NCBI GenBank assembly: GCA_038259455.1
Contig: JBBSOT010000276.1
Coordinates: 1 to 6,939 of the forward strand
Direction of reading: 5' to 3'
From: CAMYMG01 sp038259455
Lineage (GTDB): Bacteria; Pseudomonadota; Alphaproteobacteria; Rhizobiales; Rhizobiaceae
Length of the DNA: 6,939 nucleotides
Shown here: positions 1 to 5,239 of the stretch, piece after piece
Layout: every line of letters begins with the position of its first letter
Numbering within the stretch: position 1 is the stretch's first letter
The notes under the pieces: generated by a model
What the model was told of the DNA's origin: nothing
The model's input: the letters and a program-made list of their open reading frames with translations, nothing else
Database searches by the model: none
Position numbers and translations under genes: made by a program

Positions 1-986
1 ACGAAACTCATAGTGATGATGCGCACGTCCTGCCCGGCAGCCCAGATGAGCGCCGTCAGGATAATGTCCATTGTCGATCTGCCATCCTCAAAGGCGCGCG
101 CGTGATAGATTTTCGAACCCGGTGCCATGCCGGGCAGGTCGCCGACGCCGGAAATTAGGCCTGCAATGGATGTCCCATGATCGCGCACCGTGACCTCGAC
201 GTCGGGCATGGCGTCAAAAATGTTCTCGACCACGCCCTTCAGCGCCGGATGCGTTTCATCGATGGCTGTGTCGATAACGGCGATGCGGACGTTCTCGCCG
301 CTGGCGCTATCGGGCTTCAGCGCGATCCGCTGGAAAGCATAATTGGCGGCACCCGCCGCCTGCTGCAAATCAAAGATATGGTTGGGAACCCGGCCTTGCG
401 TGCGGCTGTCGCCGGCAAGCTGGGCGAGGACCACCCCGACCGGACGGCCATCTGGAATACCGAAGCGCACAACTGTAGAGCCGAGCAGGGTCGAGACACG
501 CTGCGAACGGACTTCAAGTGCGAAGGACGTTGCAAGCGCCGCAACCACAGCGCCGTCGCCGTCAACCGTCACCAGCACTTCGTCGGGCACGAATTCGCCG
601 GAAATTGCAACCGGCGCCGCAATTGGCGGAATCGCAGCGAGCGAACCGGCGGGCGGCTGTGCAGGCGGCGACGGATCGGGTGCCGCTGGCTCTGGCGGCT
701 GGGCTGGTCCGGCGCCATCCCCGGTTTGCGGTTCGGCCGGCGCTGGCGGTTCGCCGGGCAGCGGATTGGGAAACAGATCGACAATCAGATCGGGCAGGCC
801 AACCGCGCCTGGTGCTGCCGGGCGGCCATCCGGCCCGCAGACACCGCCAGCGGCCATTGTCTGCAGGCAATCGAGATCAGCCTGGGAAAGGTTTGGATCG
901 TTGGTCTGCGCCAAGACCGGCGAGGCGGCCAGGAAACCTGCCGCCACAAAGATCGCCGCAATAGCTTTGCCTGCATTAACCGCCAT
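1..986 (-). CDS. Secreted subtilisin-family (S8) serine peptidase, C-terminus off the window
   Basis: Open from ATG at 986 to the left edge (328 complete codons, no stop), so the catalytic Ser region is not visible. Residues 1-26 form a signal peptide ending VLA before QTN. A short Cys-containing segment (C40, C50) follows, then a Pro/Ala-rich low-complexity linker (about 73-113), a propeptide-like alpha/beta domain (about 131-210), and the start of the S8 domain. Catalytic Asp is D239 in AVIDTAID and catalytic His is H270 in DHGTSIAG, both with standard subtilase surroundings. The product should be exported to the periplasm or beyond and hydrolyse peptide bonds. It starts 11 nt inside the end of the anti-sigma gene, with AGGAAG/GGAGG upstream at 994-1001, so it is probably cotranscribed and translationally coupled with the sigma/anti-sigma pair. 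That context suggests a signalling or envelope-stress role (inference). Family assignment is firm; the natural substrate is unknown. Confidence 0.93.
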   Translation of the reverse strand, partial: MAVNAGKAIAAIFVAAGFLAASPVLAQTNDPNLSQADLDCLQTMAAGGVCGPDGRPAAPGAVGLPDLIVDLFPNPLPGEPPAPAEPQTGDGAGPAQPPEPAAPDPSPPAQPPAGSLAAIPPIAAPVAISGEFVPDEVLVTVDGDGAVVAALATSFALEVRSQRVSTLLGSTVVRFGIPDGRPVGVVLAQLAGDSRTQGRVPNHIFDLQQAAGAANYAFQRIALKPDSASGENVRIAVIDTAIDETHPALKGVVENIFDAMPDVEVTVRDHGTSIAGLISGVGDLPGMAPGSKIYHARAFEDGRSTMDIILTALIWAAGQDVRIITMSF

Positions 987-1644
987 CTGCCGGCTTCCTC
1001 CCGGGAACCACAGTCTCGGAGAAAGGCTGGGCAGCAATAAGGCCGACGATCCTGTCATAATCGTCGACTGTCGACGCCTCTATTCCCACCTTGAAGACAC
1101 CTCCCGCGACAGGCCCGGCGAGGATGCTTGCGCCATTATCGCCAAGAAAGGCGGCTATGTCGGCTATTGTCGCATCCGGCTTGAAGGTTACGAAGACAAA
1201 CGGCATTTTCGCCGCTTCGTCGGTGCCGGCGATCTCGAAATTTTCGCCAGGCCGGCCGGGTTCCAGAACCGTCTGGACCATCAAAAGTGCGATCGCTGCG
1301 GCTGCGGCTCCCCAGGCGACGGTCGACGGCACGGCCAGAAAACCATCCCAGATGCGCGCCAACATCGACGGCGCCGGGGCACGTTCCCTGCCTGCCTCGG
1401 CATCAAGCATCTTGTTGAAGCGGCTCAGCGCATCGGTCGGCGGACGTATCGCTTCGTTGGCAGCAGATACACCGGAGAATTCGGCCTCCGCTTCCCCAAG
1501 TGCAGCGCTTGCGGTCGGGTCCGTTGCCAACCATTCCTCGACTGCAGCCAGATCTGCACCTTCCAGCGTACCGTTCAGGTAGAACGGCAGCAGCGTTTCC
1601 ATTTCGTCGCGGTGCGACAAGTTAGTGGGCTCGCTCTCGCTCAT
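976..1644 (-). CDS. Membrane anti-sigma factor with a propeptide-like periplasmic domain
   Basis: Predicted to bind the ECF sigma factor encoded immediately upstream and hold it inactive at the inner membrane. The 222-residue product has an N-terminal cytoplasmic helical part (about 12-85; LLPFYLNGTLEGADLAAVEEWL is replaced in meaning by the L-P-x-Y-x-N-G-x-L pattern at 19-27, typical of anti-sigma domains). One hydrophobic Ala-rich transmembrane segment lies at about 109-127, followed by a periplasmic part (128-222) with an alpha/beta domain at about 148-212. It contains no cysteine, so it lacks the HxxxCxxC zinc motif of ZAS proteins. The ATG at 1644 is chosen because AAAGGGG (1651-1657) lies 6 nt upstream and the start overlaps the sigma stop as ATGA. 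An in-frame ATG at 1650 abuts the SD and is unlikely. The C-terminal end overlaps the protease gene. Role inferred from gene order, topology and N-terminal pattern. Confidence 0.88.
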   Translation of the reverse strand: MSESEPTNLSHRDEMETLLPFYLNGTLEGADLAAVEEWLATDPTASAALGEAEAEFSGVSAANEAIRPPTDALSRFNKMLDAEAGRERAPAPSMLARIWDGFLAVPSTVAWGAAAAAIALLMVQTVLEPGRPGENFEIAGTDEAAKMPFVFVTFKPDATIADIAAFLGDNGASILAGPVAGGVFKVGIEASTVDDYDRIVGLIAAQPFSETVVPGRKPADGG

Positions 1645-2213
1645 GGCCATCCCCTTTCGAAGCCGGCCGATTGCAGCGCCTCGCCGAGTTTCTTTCGGGC
1701 ATAGAACATGCGGGTCTTCACCGTCGCCACAGGGATCGACAGCACTTCCGCGATCTCGGTGACCGATTTGGCGTGATAATAGGCAAGGTCGATGACCGAG
1801 CGCTGTTCTTCCGGCAGTGCGTTGACCATGCCGCGCAGGGCGGATGCCTTGTTGTCCTTCATGACCGCGACTTCCGGCGTATCGGCAGTGTCGGGCACGG
1901 CCGCCGCGTCGGCGTCATCGATCCAGTCTTCCTTGCGCTTGCGCAAATGCGACAGTGCCTTGAAACGGGCAATGCCCAGCAGCCAGGTCGAGACCTGCGA
2001 ACGGCCCTCGAAACCGGGCGCCTGCTTCCACAGCTCCAGGAAAACCTCATTTGCGATATCGTCTGCCATCGATTCCGATCCTGTCTGACGTGCCACAAAC
2101 CGGTAGACCCGGGCGTGGTGCCGCATGAACAGGAGCCGCACGGCAGCGCGATCGCCCTTTGCGACGCGACCGACCAGTTCAAGGTCGGACTGCTGGCTTG
2201 GCGCGGCGGTCAT
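1641..2213 (-). CDS. ECF-family RNA polymerase sigma factor
   Basis: A 190-residue group IV (extracytoplasmic function) sigma factor that would direct RNA polymerase to a specific promoter set when released from its anti-sigma partner. Sigma region 2 spans about 23-93, with the core-binding and -10-recognition helix around DDIANEVFLELWK (51-63) and STWLLGIARFKALSHLRKRK (75-94). An acidic linker follows (about 96-120). Region 4 spans about 128-182, with the helix-turn-helix around AEVLSIPVATVKTRMFYARKKL-like residues 155-176. Length is normal for the family and no extra C-terminal domain is present. The start chosen is ATG at 2213; AGGAG lies at 2227-2231, a long 13-nt spacing. A GTG at 2249 would add 12 Arg-rich residues but has no SD. 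The stop overlaps the anti-sigma ATG by 4 nt (ATGA), the usual arrangement for a cognate pair. The ECF subgroup was not determined. Confidence 0.94.
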   Translation of the reverse strand: MTAAPSQQSDLELVGRVAKGDRAAVRLLFMRHHARVYRFVARQTGSESMADDIANEVFLELWKQAPGFEGRSQVSTWLLGIARFKALSHLRKRKEDWIDDADAAAVPDTADTPEVAVMKDNKASALRGMVNALPEEQRSVIDLAYYHAKSVTEIAEVLSIPVATVKTRMFYARKKLGEALQSAGFERGWP

Positions 2214-2362
2214 GGCTGGTGCGCGGCTCCTAAGGCTCTGTCGCCGCACGGCGCAAAAAGGTTCACCGGATATCCCTCATTCTTCTCACCTCAGGCTTAC
2301 CCCAACATGACATGACGTTCCAAGTCCGCATTCCGCAGCGTCACGTTGGTCTGGAAGGGTGT
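2214..2362 (-). promoter_or_regulatory. Upstream region of the sigma operon with a possible ECF -35 element
   Basis: This 149-bp gap between the ribokinase stop and the sigma start must hold the sigma operon promoter unless the operon is read through from rbsK. On the minus strand a GGAAC (2321-2317) preceded by TT resembles the -35 element of many ECF promoters, which would fit autoregulation. About 15-16 nt further comes GGTAAG, which is not a clear -10 match. A second TGAACC occurs nearer the gene. No strong rho-independent terminator for the ribokinase gene is visible. The assignment is weak and rests on one pentamer. Confidence 0.22.
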
Positions 2363-3265
2363 CTACACGGTAGCCAGCGCCGCATCGACATCCTTGGCGT
2401 ACGGGATCGCGGGTTGGGCGCCGGAAGTCACGCAGGCCAGCGAGCCGGCGGCGGCGGCGCGGCGCAATGCCTGCTCGAGCGGCAGTCCAGCGGAGAGGCC
2501 GGCTCCGAGATAGCCGCAGAACGTATCCCCCGCGCCCACCGTGTCGACTGGCTCTATCTTAAGCGCCGGGACCGTCAAATCGCCTTCAGGTGACGCGGCC
2601 AGCACACCAGCGCCGCCGAGCGTCACAATGACGATGCGGCCGGTTGCCTCAACGAAGGCGCGCATGCGCGACGCGCGATCATCGCCCGGCAGCTTCAGCG
2701 CATCGGCGTAGAGATCGAATTCCGTCTCATTGGCGACGACATAGTCGGCTTCGCTCAGCAGGTCGGCTGCGTCTGCGCGGAAGGGTGCGGTGTTGAGCAT
2801 GCTGAGCGCACCGGCGCTGCGCGCGGCAGCAAGAGCTTTCTTCACGGTGGGGATCGGTATCTCGTGCTGCAGCATCACGATCTCCTCCTTGGCGAGGAAC
2901 GCCTTTGCCAGATCGCCCGGCAGCACAGTGGCGTTGGCGCCAGGCACCACGGCGATGATGTTCTCGCCCTTTTCGTCCACCAGGATTAGTGCCGTTCCAG
3001 TCGATGCATGCACCTCACGCACGCCCGACAGGTCCACTCTGCCCTGCTTTAGACAGGCCAGCGCTTCGGTGGCAAAAGCATCCTTGCCGACGGCGCCGAT
3101 CATCCTGACCTGTCCGCCGGCGCGCGCCGCGGCAAGTGCCTGATTGGCGCCCTTGCCGCCGGGTGCGGTCCTGAAATCCTCGCCGGGCACGGTCTCGCCA
3201 GCCTTCGGCAGTCGGGCGACACGTGCAATCAGGTCGAGATTGATGGAGCCGATGACTGTAATCAA
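2363..3265 (-). CDS. rbsK: Ribokinase (PfkB-family sugar kinase)
   Basis: Phosphorylates D-ribose at O5 with ATP to ribose-5-phosphate in the cytoplasm, feeding ribose or nucleoside breakdown into the pentose phosphate pathway. From TTG at 3265 the product is 300 residues, the normal ribokinase length, beginning MITVIGSINLDL. It has the N-terminal PfkB signature with GGKGANQA (37-44), NTAP (158-161), the NxxE magnesium/phosphate motif NETE (179-182), and the C-terminal signature DTVGAGDTFCGYL (241-253) with catalytic base D247. The TTG start is preferred because a perfect GGAGG lies 6 nt upstream. A GTG at 3328 would add 21 residues not expected in the family and has no SD. No ribose transporter, RbsD or LacI-type regulator is in view, so it stands alone here. 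Other PfkB sugars cannot be excluded, but ribokinase is the best reading. Confidence 0.93.
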   Translation of the reverse strand: MITVIGSINLDLIARVARLPKAGETVPGEDFRTAPGGKGANQALAAARAGGQVRMIGAVGKDAFATEALACLKQGRVDLSGVREVHASTGTALILVDEKGENIIAVVPGANATVLPGDLAKAFLAKEEIVMLQHEIPIPTVKKALAAARSAGALSMLNTAPFRADAADLLSEADYVVANETEFDLYADALKLPGDDRASRMRAFVEATGRIVIVTLGGAGVLAASPEGDLTVPALKIEPVDTVGAGDTFCGYLGAGLSAGLPLEQALRRAAAAGSLACVTSGAQPAIPYAKDVDAALATV

Positions 3266-3271
3266 GAACTG

Positions 3272-3276
3272 CCTCC
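3272..3276 (-). promoter_or_regulatory. Ribosome binding site that fixes the TTG start of rbsK
   Basis: A perfect GGAGG on the minus strand, followed by the 6-nt spacer CAGTTC and then TTG at 3265. It is the strongest Shine-Dalgarno match in the window and decides for the TTG over the GTG at 3328, which has no comparable site. Confidence 0.8.
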
Positions 3277-3295
3277 GCGTGGATGAGCCGGCGAT

Positions 3296-3311
3296 CCAGC
3301 TTACCCGCTGG
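3296..3311 (-). terminator. Small hairpin between the SCPU cluster and rbsK, possible weak terminator
   Basis: CCAGC and GCTGG can pair around a 6-nt loop (5-bp stem) in the 81-bp gap between the last SCPU gene and rbsK. No run of U follows on either strand, so intrinsic termination is unlikely to be efficient. rbsK could be read through from the upstream cluster. Confidence 0.2.
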
Positions 3312-3346
3312 ACGTTAGCAACTCCCACGAATTCTTGCCAGCTTGC

Positions 3347-3811
3347 TCACTCGCACCGTATCAGCACCTGGGCACGGTACATGCCGGCGGTAAAGATACC
3401 ACTTTGCTTGCTGGCCGTGAGGTCAACCTGCATCTGGTAGGTACCGTTTCGCACCTTGAGCGGCGTGTTGCCCGGTCTCTCCATGCCGCCATCCAGACGG
3501 AACGTCGTGGCAAAGCCGACATCGGAACCGCCGCTCCCGGGCGCGATAAGGAAGGACGCTGGGGCCGGAGAAGAGATCGAGTAGCAATCGATGAGGCCTA
3601 GTATGATGCAGACGGTCGAATTCGGTATGACCGTTGCCGTCGCTGCTACGCCGCCTGACTGCTTGGAGCCGAGCACGGTAATGGCAGGATTGCTGGCAAG
3701 AACGCCCTGGGAATTGACCATGATCGTGCACGTACCGATCACCGCCGAGTGAACCTTGTCCACTGACAGGCAAAGCGCTAGGCCGGCCGCGAGCAGAAAT
3801 CGCAGGGTCAC
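3347..3811 (-). CDS. Exported SCPU-like (spore coat U domain) protein, second copy
   Basis: A 154-residue exported protein that I read as a diverged member of the spore coat U/CsuA-like pilin group. The start is the GTG at 3811, which overlaps the upstream stop as GTGA, indicating translational coupling. An ATG at 3853 would put 14 charged residues before the signal peptide. The signal peptide runs to about residue 23 (HSA before VIG). The mature protein opens with GTCTIMV (C28) and ends GMYRAQVLIRCE (C153), the same beta-strand and terminal Cys-Glu pattern as the first gene of the cluster, consistent with a disulfide joining the first and last strands. An extra cysteine pair, C68 and C76, lies in a hydrophobic insert (about 67-77). 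Probable role is a surface or pilus subunit handled by the neighbouring exported proteins. Relationship to SCPU is inferred from the ends and topology; the middle is diverged. Confidence 0.8.
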   Translation of the reverse strand: MTLRFLLAAGLALCLSVDKVHSAVIGTCTIMVNSQGVLASNPAITVLGSKQSGGVAATATVIPNSTVCIILGLIDCYSISSPAPASFLIAPGSGGSDVGFATTFRLDGGMERPGNTPLKVRNGTYQMQVDLTASKQSGIFTAGMYRAQVLIRCE

Positions 3812-4275
3812 GGGTTCTTGCGGTCGACCGGCCTGGCCGGCCCGGTCGTCCATCCCTCATCGGCCCATCCGGCATCTGCGGCAGCCCCGCGAGGGGCGGC
3901 AGCGCCCAGACCCATCTTGAGAAGCTTCAGCTCCATTTCCAGCCGCGCCACCTCAAGCTCGTAGAGCCGGGAACAGTCGAGGCGCTTGGACTTGCGACCG
4001 ATCGGAATGACGACGCGGCCATAGGTGGCAAGATCGCTGGCATCGATCCCACTGCCTTGGATAACGCCGACATCGAGATAGGCCCCTGACCCCCCGACCG
4101 CCGAACGACAGGACGTGCCGTCCGAGGCGCGGACTTCATCCTGGCCCTGTGGCAGCGTTACGCCGGGAAGGTTGAAACCCGTCTGGTTCTGATTGAGGTT
4201 GTAAACGTCCTCAGCCCAGGCAGGCGCGGCGAGAAGCGCCGTCAGAAGCGCTGCTGTCCAAGGAATTTTCCGCAT
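3808..4275 (-). CDS. Uncharacterised exported protein with C-terminal coiled coil
   Basis: I do not recognise this 155-residue family. A clear signal peptide (1-21, cleavage AWA before ED) is followed by an Asn/Gln-rich stretch (NLNQNQTG, 26-33). A Gly/Ser-containing domain with C56 in SDGTSCRSAVGG comes next, then a beta-type stretch (YGRVVIPIG, 85-93), C101 in RLDCSRLYELE, a 20-residue amphipathic helix likely to form a coiled coil (about 103-122), and a Gly/Ala/Pro-rich tail. The two cysteines could form a disulfide in the periplasm. The start at 4275 has AAAGG 7 nt upstream and lies 34 nt inside the preceding gene; the stop overlaps the next start as GTGA. It is therefore embedded in the SCPU cluster and should act with those products, perhaps as an assembly, anchoring or periplasmic scaffold protein (inference only). 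Confidence 0.85.
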   Translation of the reverse strand: MRKIPWTAALLTALLAAPAWAEDVYNLNQNQTGFNLPGVTLPQGQDEVRASDGTSCRSAVGGSGAYLDVGVIQGSGIDASDLATYGRVVIPIGRKSKRLDCSRLYELEVARLEMELKLLKMGLGAAAPRGAAADAGWADEGWTTGPARPVDRKNP

Positions 4276-4637
4276 ATCTGGGCCTTTATTTGCGTTTGCT
4301 CGCCGGGAAAGGGAACGCTTTCGGTACAGATACGCACTTTACGCTGCGGCGCGCCGTCGAACGGCACGACCACGAGAACCGGGCGCGAGGCTTCGGCACT
4401 CAACATGAAATCCTGGGGCGTGATACGCGCCGCGACGGGGTTGAAGTTCTGGTCGTAGACCCGCACGGATACGTTGATGCGGTGGCCATAGGGATTGGCC
4501 GGGAAGACGCGAACCGCAAAGGTCTCTGTAAAGCTCGACACTTCGCCGCGCATCGGCGACATTGACTGACAGAAGGCCGGCGAACAAAGGGCAGCAATCG
4601 AGCCGCATAAGGTCATCGATTTCAGAAATGGGGTCAT
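4242..4637 (-). CDS. Exported single-domain protein resembling the N-terminal half of a pilus chaperone
   Basis: A 131-residue product with a signal peptide (about 1-24, ending AFCQ). The mature part begins SMSPMRGEV and has alternating beta strands (INVSVRVYDQNFNPV 54-68; RPVLVVVPF 85-93), then QRKVRIC (98-104) and a closing IKAQICGKFLG. This order (N-terminal strand, V-x-V-x-V strand, P-x-x-F, V-P-x-x, R-x-x-R-I) resembles the first immunoglobulin-like domain of PapD-type periplasmic chaperones, but no second domain is present; such chaperones are normally about 230-250 residues. C104 and C122 may pair. It starts 20 nt after the first SCPU gene. The ATG at 4637 has a weak GAGCAAG; a GTG at 4649 is an alternative start. 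It overlaps the next gene by 34 nt. Likely a periplasmic partner of the SCPU proteins. The chaperone resemblance is by pattern only. Confidence 0.8.
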   Translation of the reverse strand: MTPFLKSMTLCGSIAALCSPAFCQSMSPMRGEVSSFTETFAVRVFPANPYGHRINVSVRVYDQNFNPVAARITPQDFMLSAEASRPVLVVVPFDGAPQRKVRICTESVPFPGEQTQIKAQICGKFLGQQRF

Positions 4638-4657
4638 TGTCTTGCTCACGAGATGGC

Positions 4658-5119
4658 CTATTCGCACCGCACAATGACCGTGGCCGAATAGGCGCCGGCG
4701 GAAAAACGGTCGGAGCCACCCTTCGTCCCGACGAGGTGGACCGTTACCGTAGACAATCCCGGACCACTGATGGCGTTTGAAGTACCGCCTTCGGCAAAAT
4801 TCGTCGCACCGGCCGTCAAATAGGTGGGCACCCATGTGGTGGCTGGATCACCGACAGGAACCGTGACCGTGGTAACCGGGTCAACGCTGACGGCAACGCC
4901 GCCGGTAGTGACAAGCGTCACCGAGCCCGGACTCCCGGTGCCAATCTTGGAGCTCAATGTTTGCAGGTCGGTACTGACATCCAACGTACCGTTCTGGGTC
5001 ACGGTAAGCGTGCAAGCGGCAACGATCGTGCCATCGAAGAGAACGGGACCTGTAGCCGAGACGGCTGGCGATGCCGTCGAAAGAACCAGCAGGCAGGCAC
5101 AACAAGCTCTGATCTTCAT
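4658..5119 (-). CDS. Spore coat U domain (SCPU) / CsuA-like pilin subunit
   Basis: A 153-residue exported protein of the spore coat U/archaic chaperone-usher pilin type. Signal peptide 1-22 (MKIRACCAC then a hydrophobic core, cleavage near VSA before TG). The mature chain starts with a strand containing AACTLTV (C36), is rich in Ser, Thr, Gly and Val strands, and ends in the diagnostic DRFSAGAYSATVIVRCE-type closing strand (137-153), with C152 placed to bond C36. Members of this group are surface subunits that polymerise by donor-strand exchange. The ATG at 5119 (GGGGA 4 nt upstream) gives a typical signal peptide; an in-frame ATG at 5146 adds nine residues without a good SD. It is the first gene of a four-gene cluster and has a 120-bp upstream region with an inverted repeat. 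No usher follows, so the export route is unclear. Confidence 0.88.
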   Translation of the reverse strand: MKIRACCACLLVLSTASPAVSATGPVLFDGTIVAACTLTVTQNGTLDVSTDLQTLSSKIGTGSPGSVTLVTTGGVAVSVDPVTTVTVPVGDPATTWVPTYLTAGATNFAEGGTSNAISGPGLSTVTVHLVGTKGGSDRFSAGAYSATVIVRCE

Positions 5120-5175
5120 AAAGTCCCCGACGCGTTTAGAAACCATTTCACTCAGGAAATGAGGGTATCGGGACT

Positions 5176-5195
5176 TGGTTAATCGCCGTTAACCA
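5176..5195. repeat. Inverted repeat with TTAA elements, candidate operator (CtrA-like)
   Basis: Arms TGGTTAA and TTAACCA are perfectly inverted around the 6-nt centre TCGCCG, with 57-76 bp between it and the start of the SCPU gene. On the plus strand it contains TTAA, 6 nt, then TTAACCAT. TTAACCAT matches the known CtrA half-site of alphaproteobacteria, though the full CtrA consensus has 7 nt between the TTAA elements. It could also be the operator of another dimeric regulator. The repeat itself is seen directly; the regulator is inferred. Confidence 0.5.
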
Positions 5196-5219
5196 TAAGC
5201 AGCGACTTCAGGTTGTGAA
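5192..5219 (-). promoter_or_regulatory. Possible sigma-70-type promoter of the SCPU cluster
   Basis: On the minus strand TTCACA (5219-5214, five of six bases of TTGACA) is separated by 16 nt from TATGGT (5197-5192, four of six of TATAAT). The -10 would overlap one arm of the inverted repeat, which would then cover the -10/+1 region, a typical place for repression. The boxes are imperfect, so confidence is low. Confidence 0.3.
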
Positions 5220-5239
5220 CAGTTGCGGGCCTGGCCGCT

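Noticed and set aside
648..770. Pro/Ala/Glu-rich segment of the S8 peptidase as a possible tandem repeat
   Set aside because: Low-complexity linker without a regular repeat unit at DNA or protein level.
177..1040. Plus-strand open frame of 287 codons opposite the S8 peptidase
   Set aside because: Arg- and Trp-rich shadow without motif or SD; the minus strand carries DTAID and HGT catalytic motifs here.
1259..1270. Palindrome GGTTC-CA-GAACC inside the anti-sigma gene
   Set aside because: Falls in the coding sequence just after the transmembrane segment with no promoter context; such a short repeat is likely by chance.
343..1704. Long plus-strand open frame (453 codons) across the protease and anti-sigma genes
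   Set aside because: It lies antisense to two genes with clear family motifs and signal peptide/TM features; its product is low-complexity Ala/Gly/Ser/Arg, as expected from the complementary frame of GC-rich DNA.
1671..2315. Plus-strand open frame of 214 codons opposite the sigma factor
   Set aside because: Complementary frame of the sigma gene; no recognisable domain.
4242..4835. Longer version of the chaperone-like gene starting at 4835
   Set aside because: The extra 66 residues overlap the SCPU gene in another frame and would precede a clear signal peptide; ATG at 4637 is far more likely.
5224..5237. GC-rich 4-bp hairpin (GCGG/CCGC) just after the alkyltransferase stop
   Set aside because: Stem too short and not followed by a T run; not supported as a terminator.
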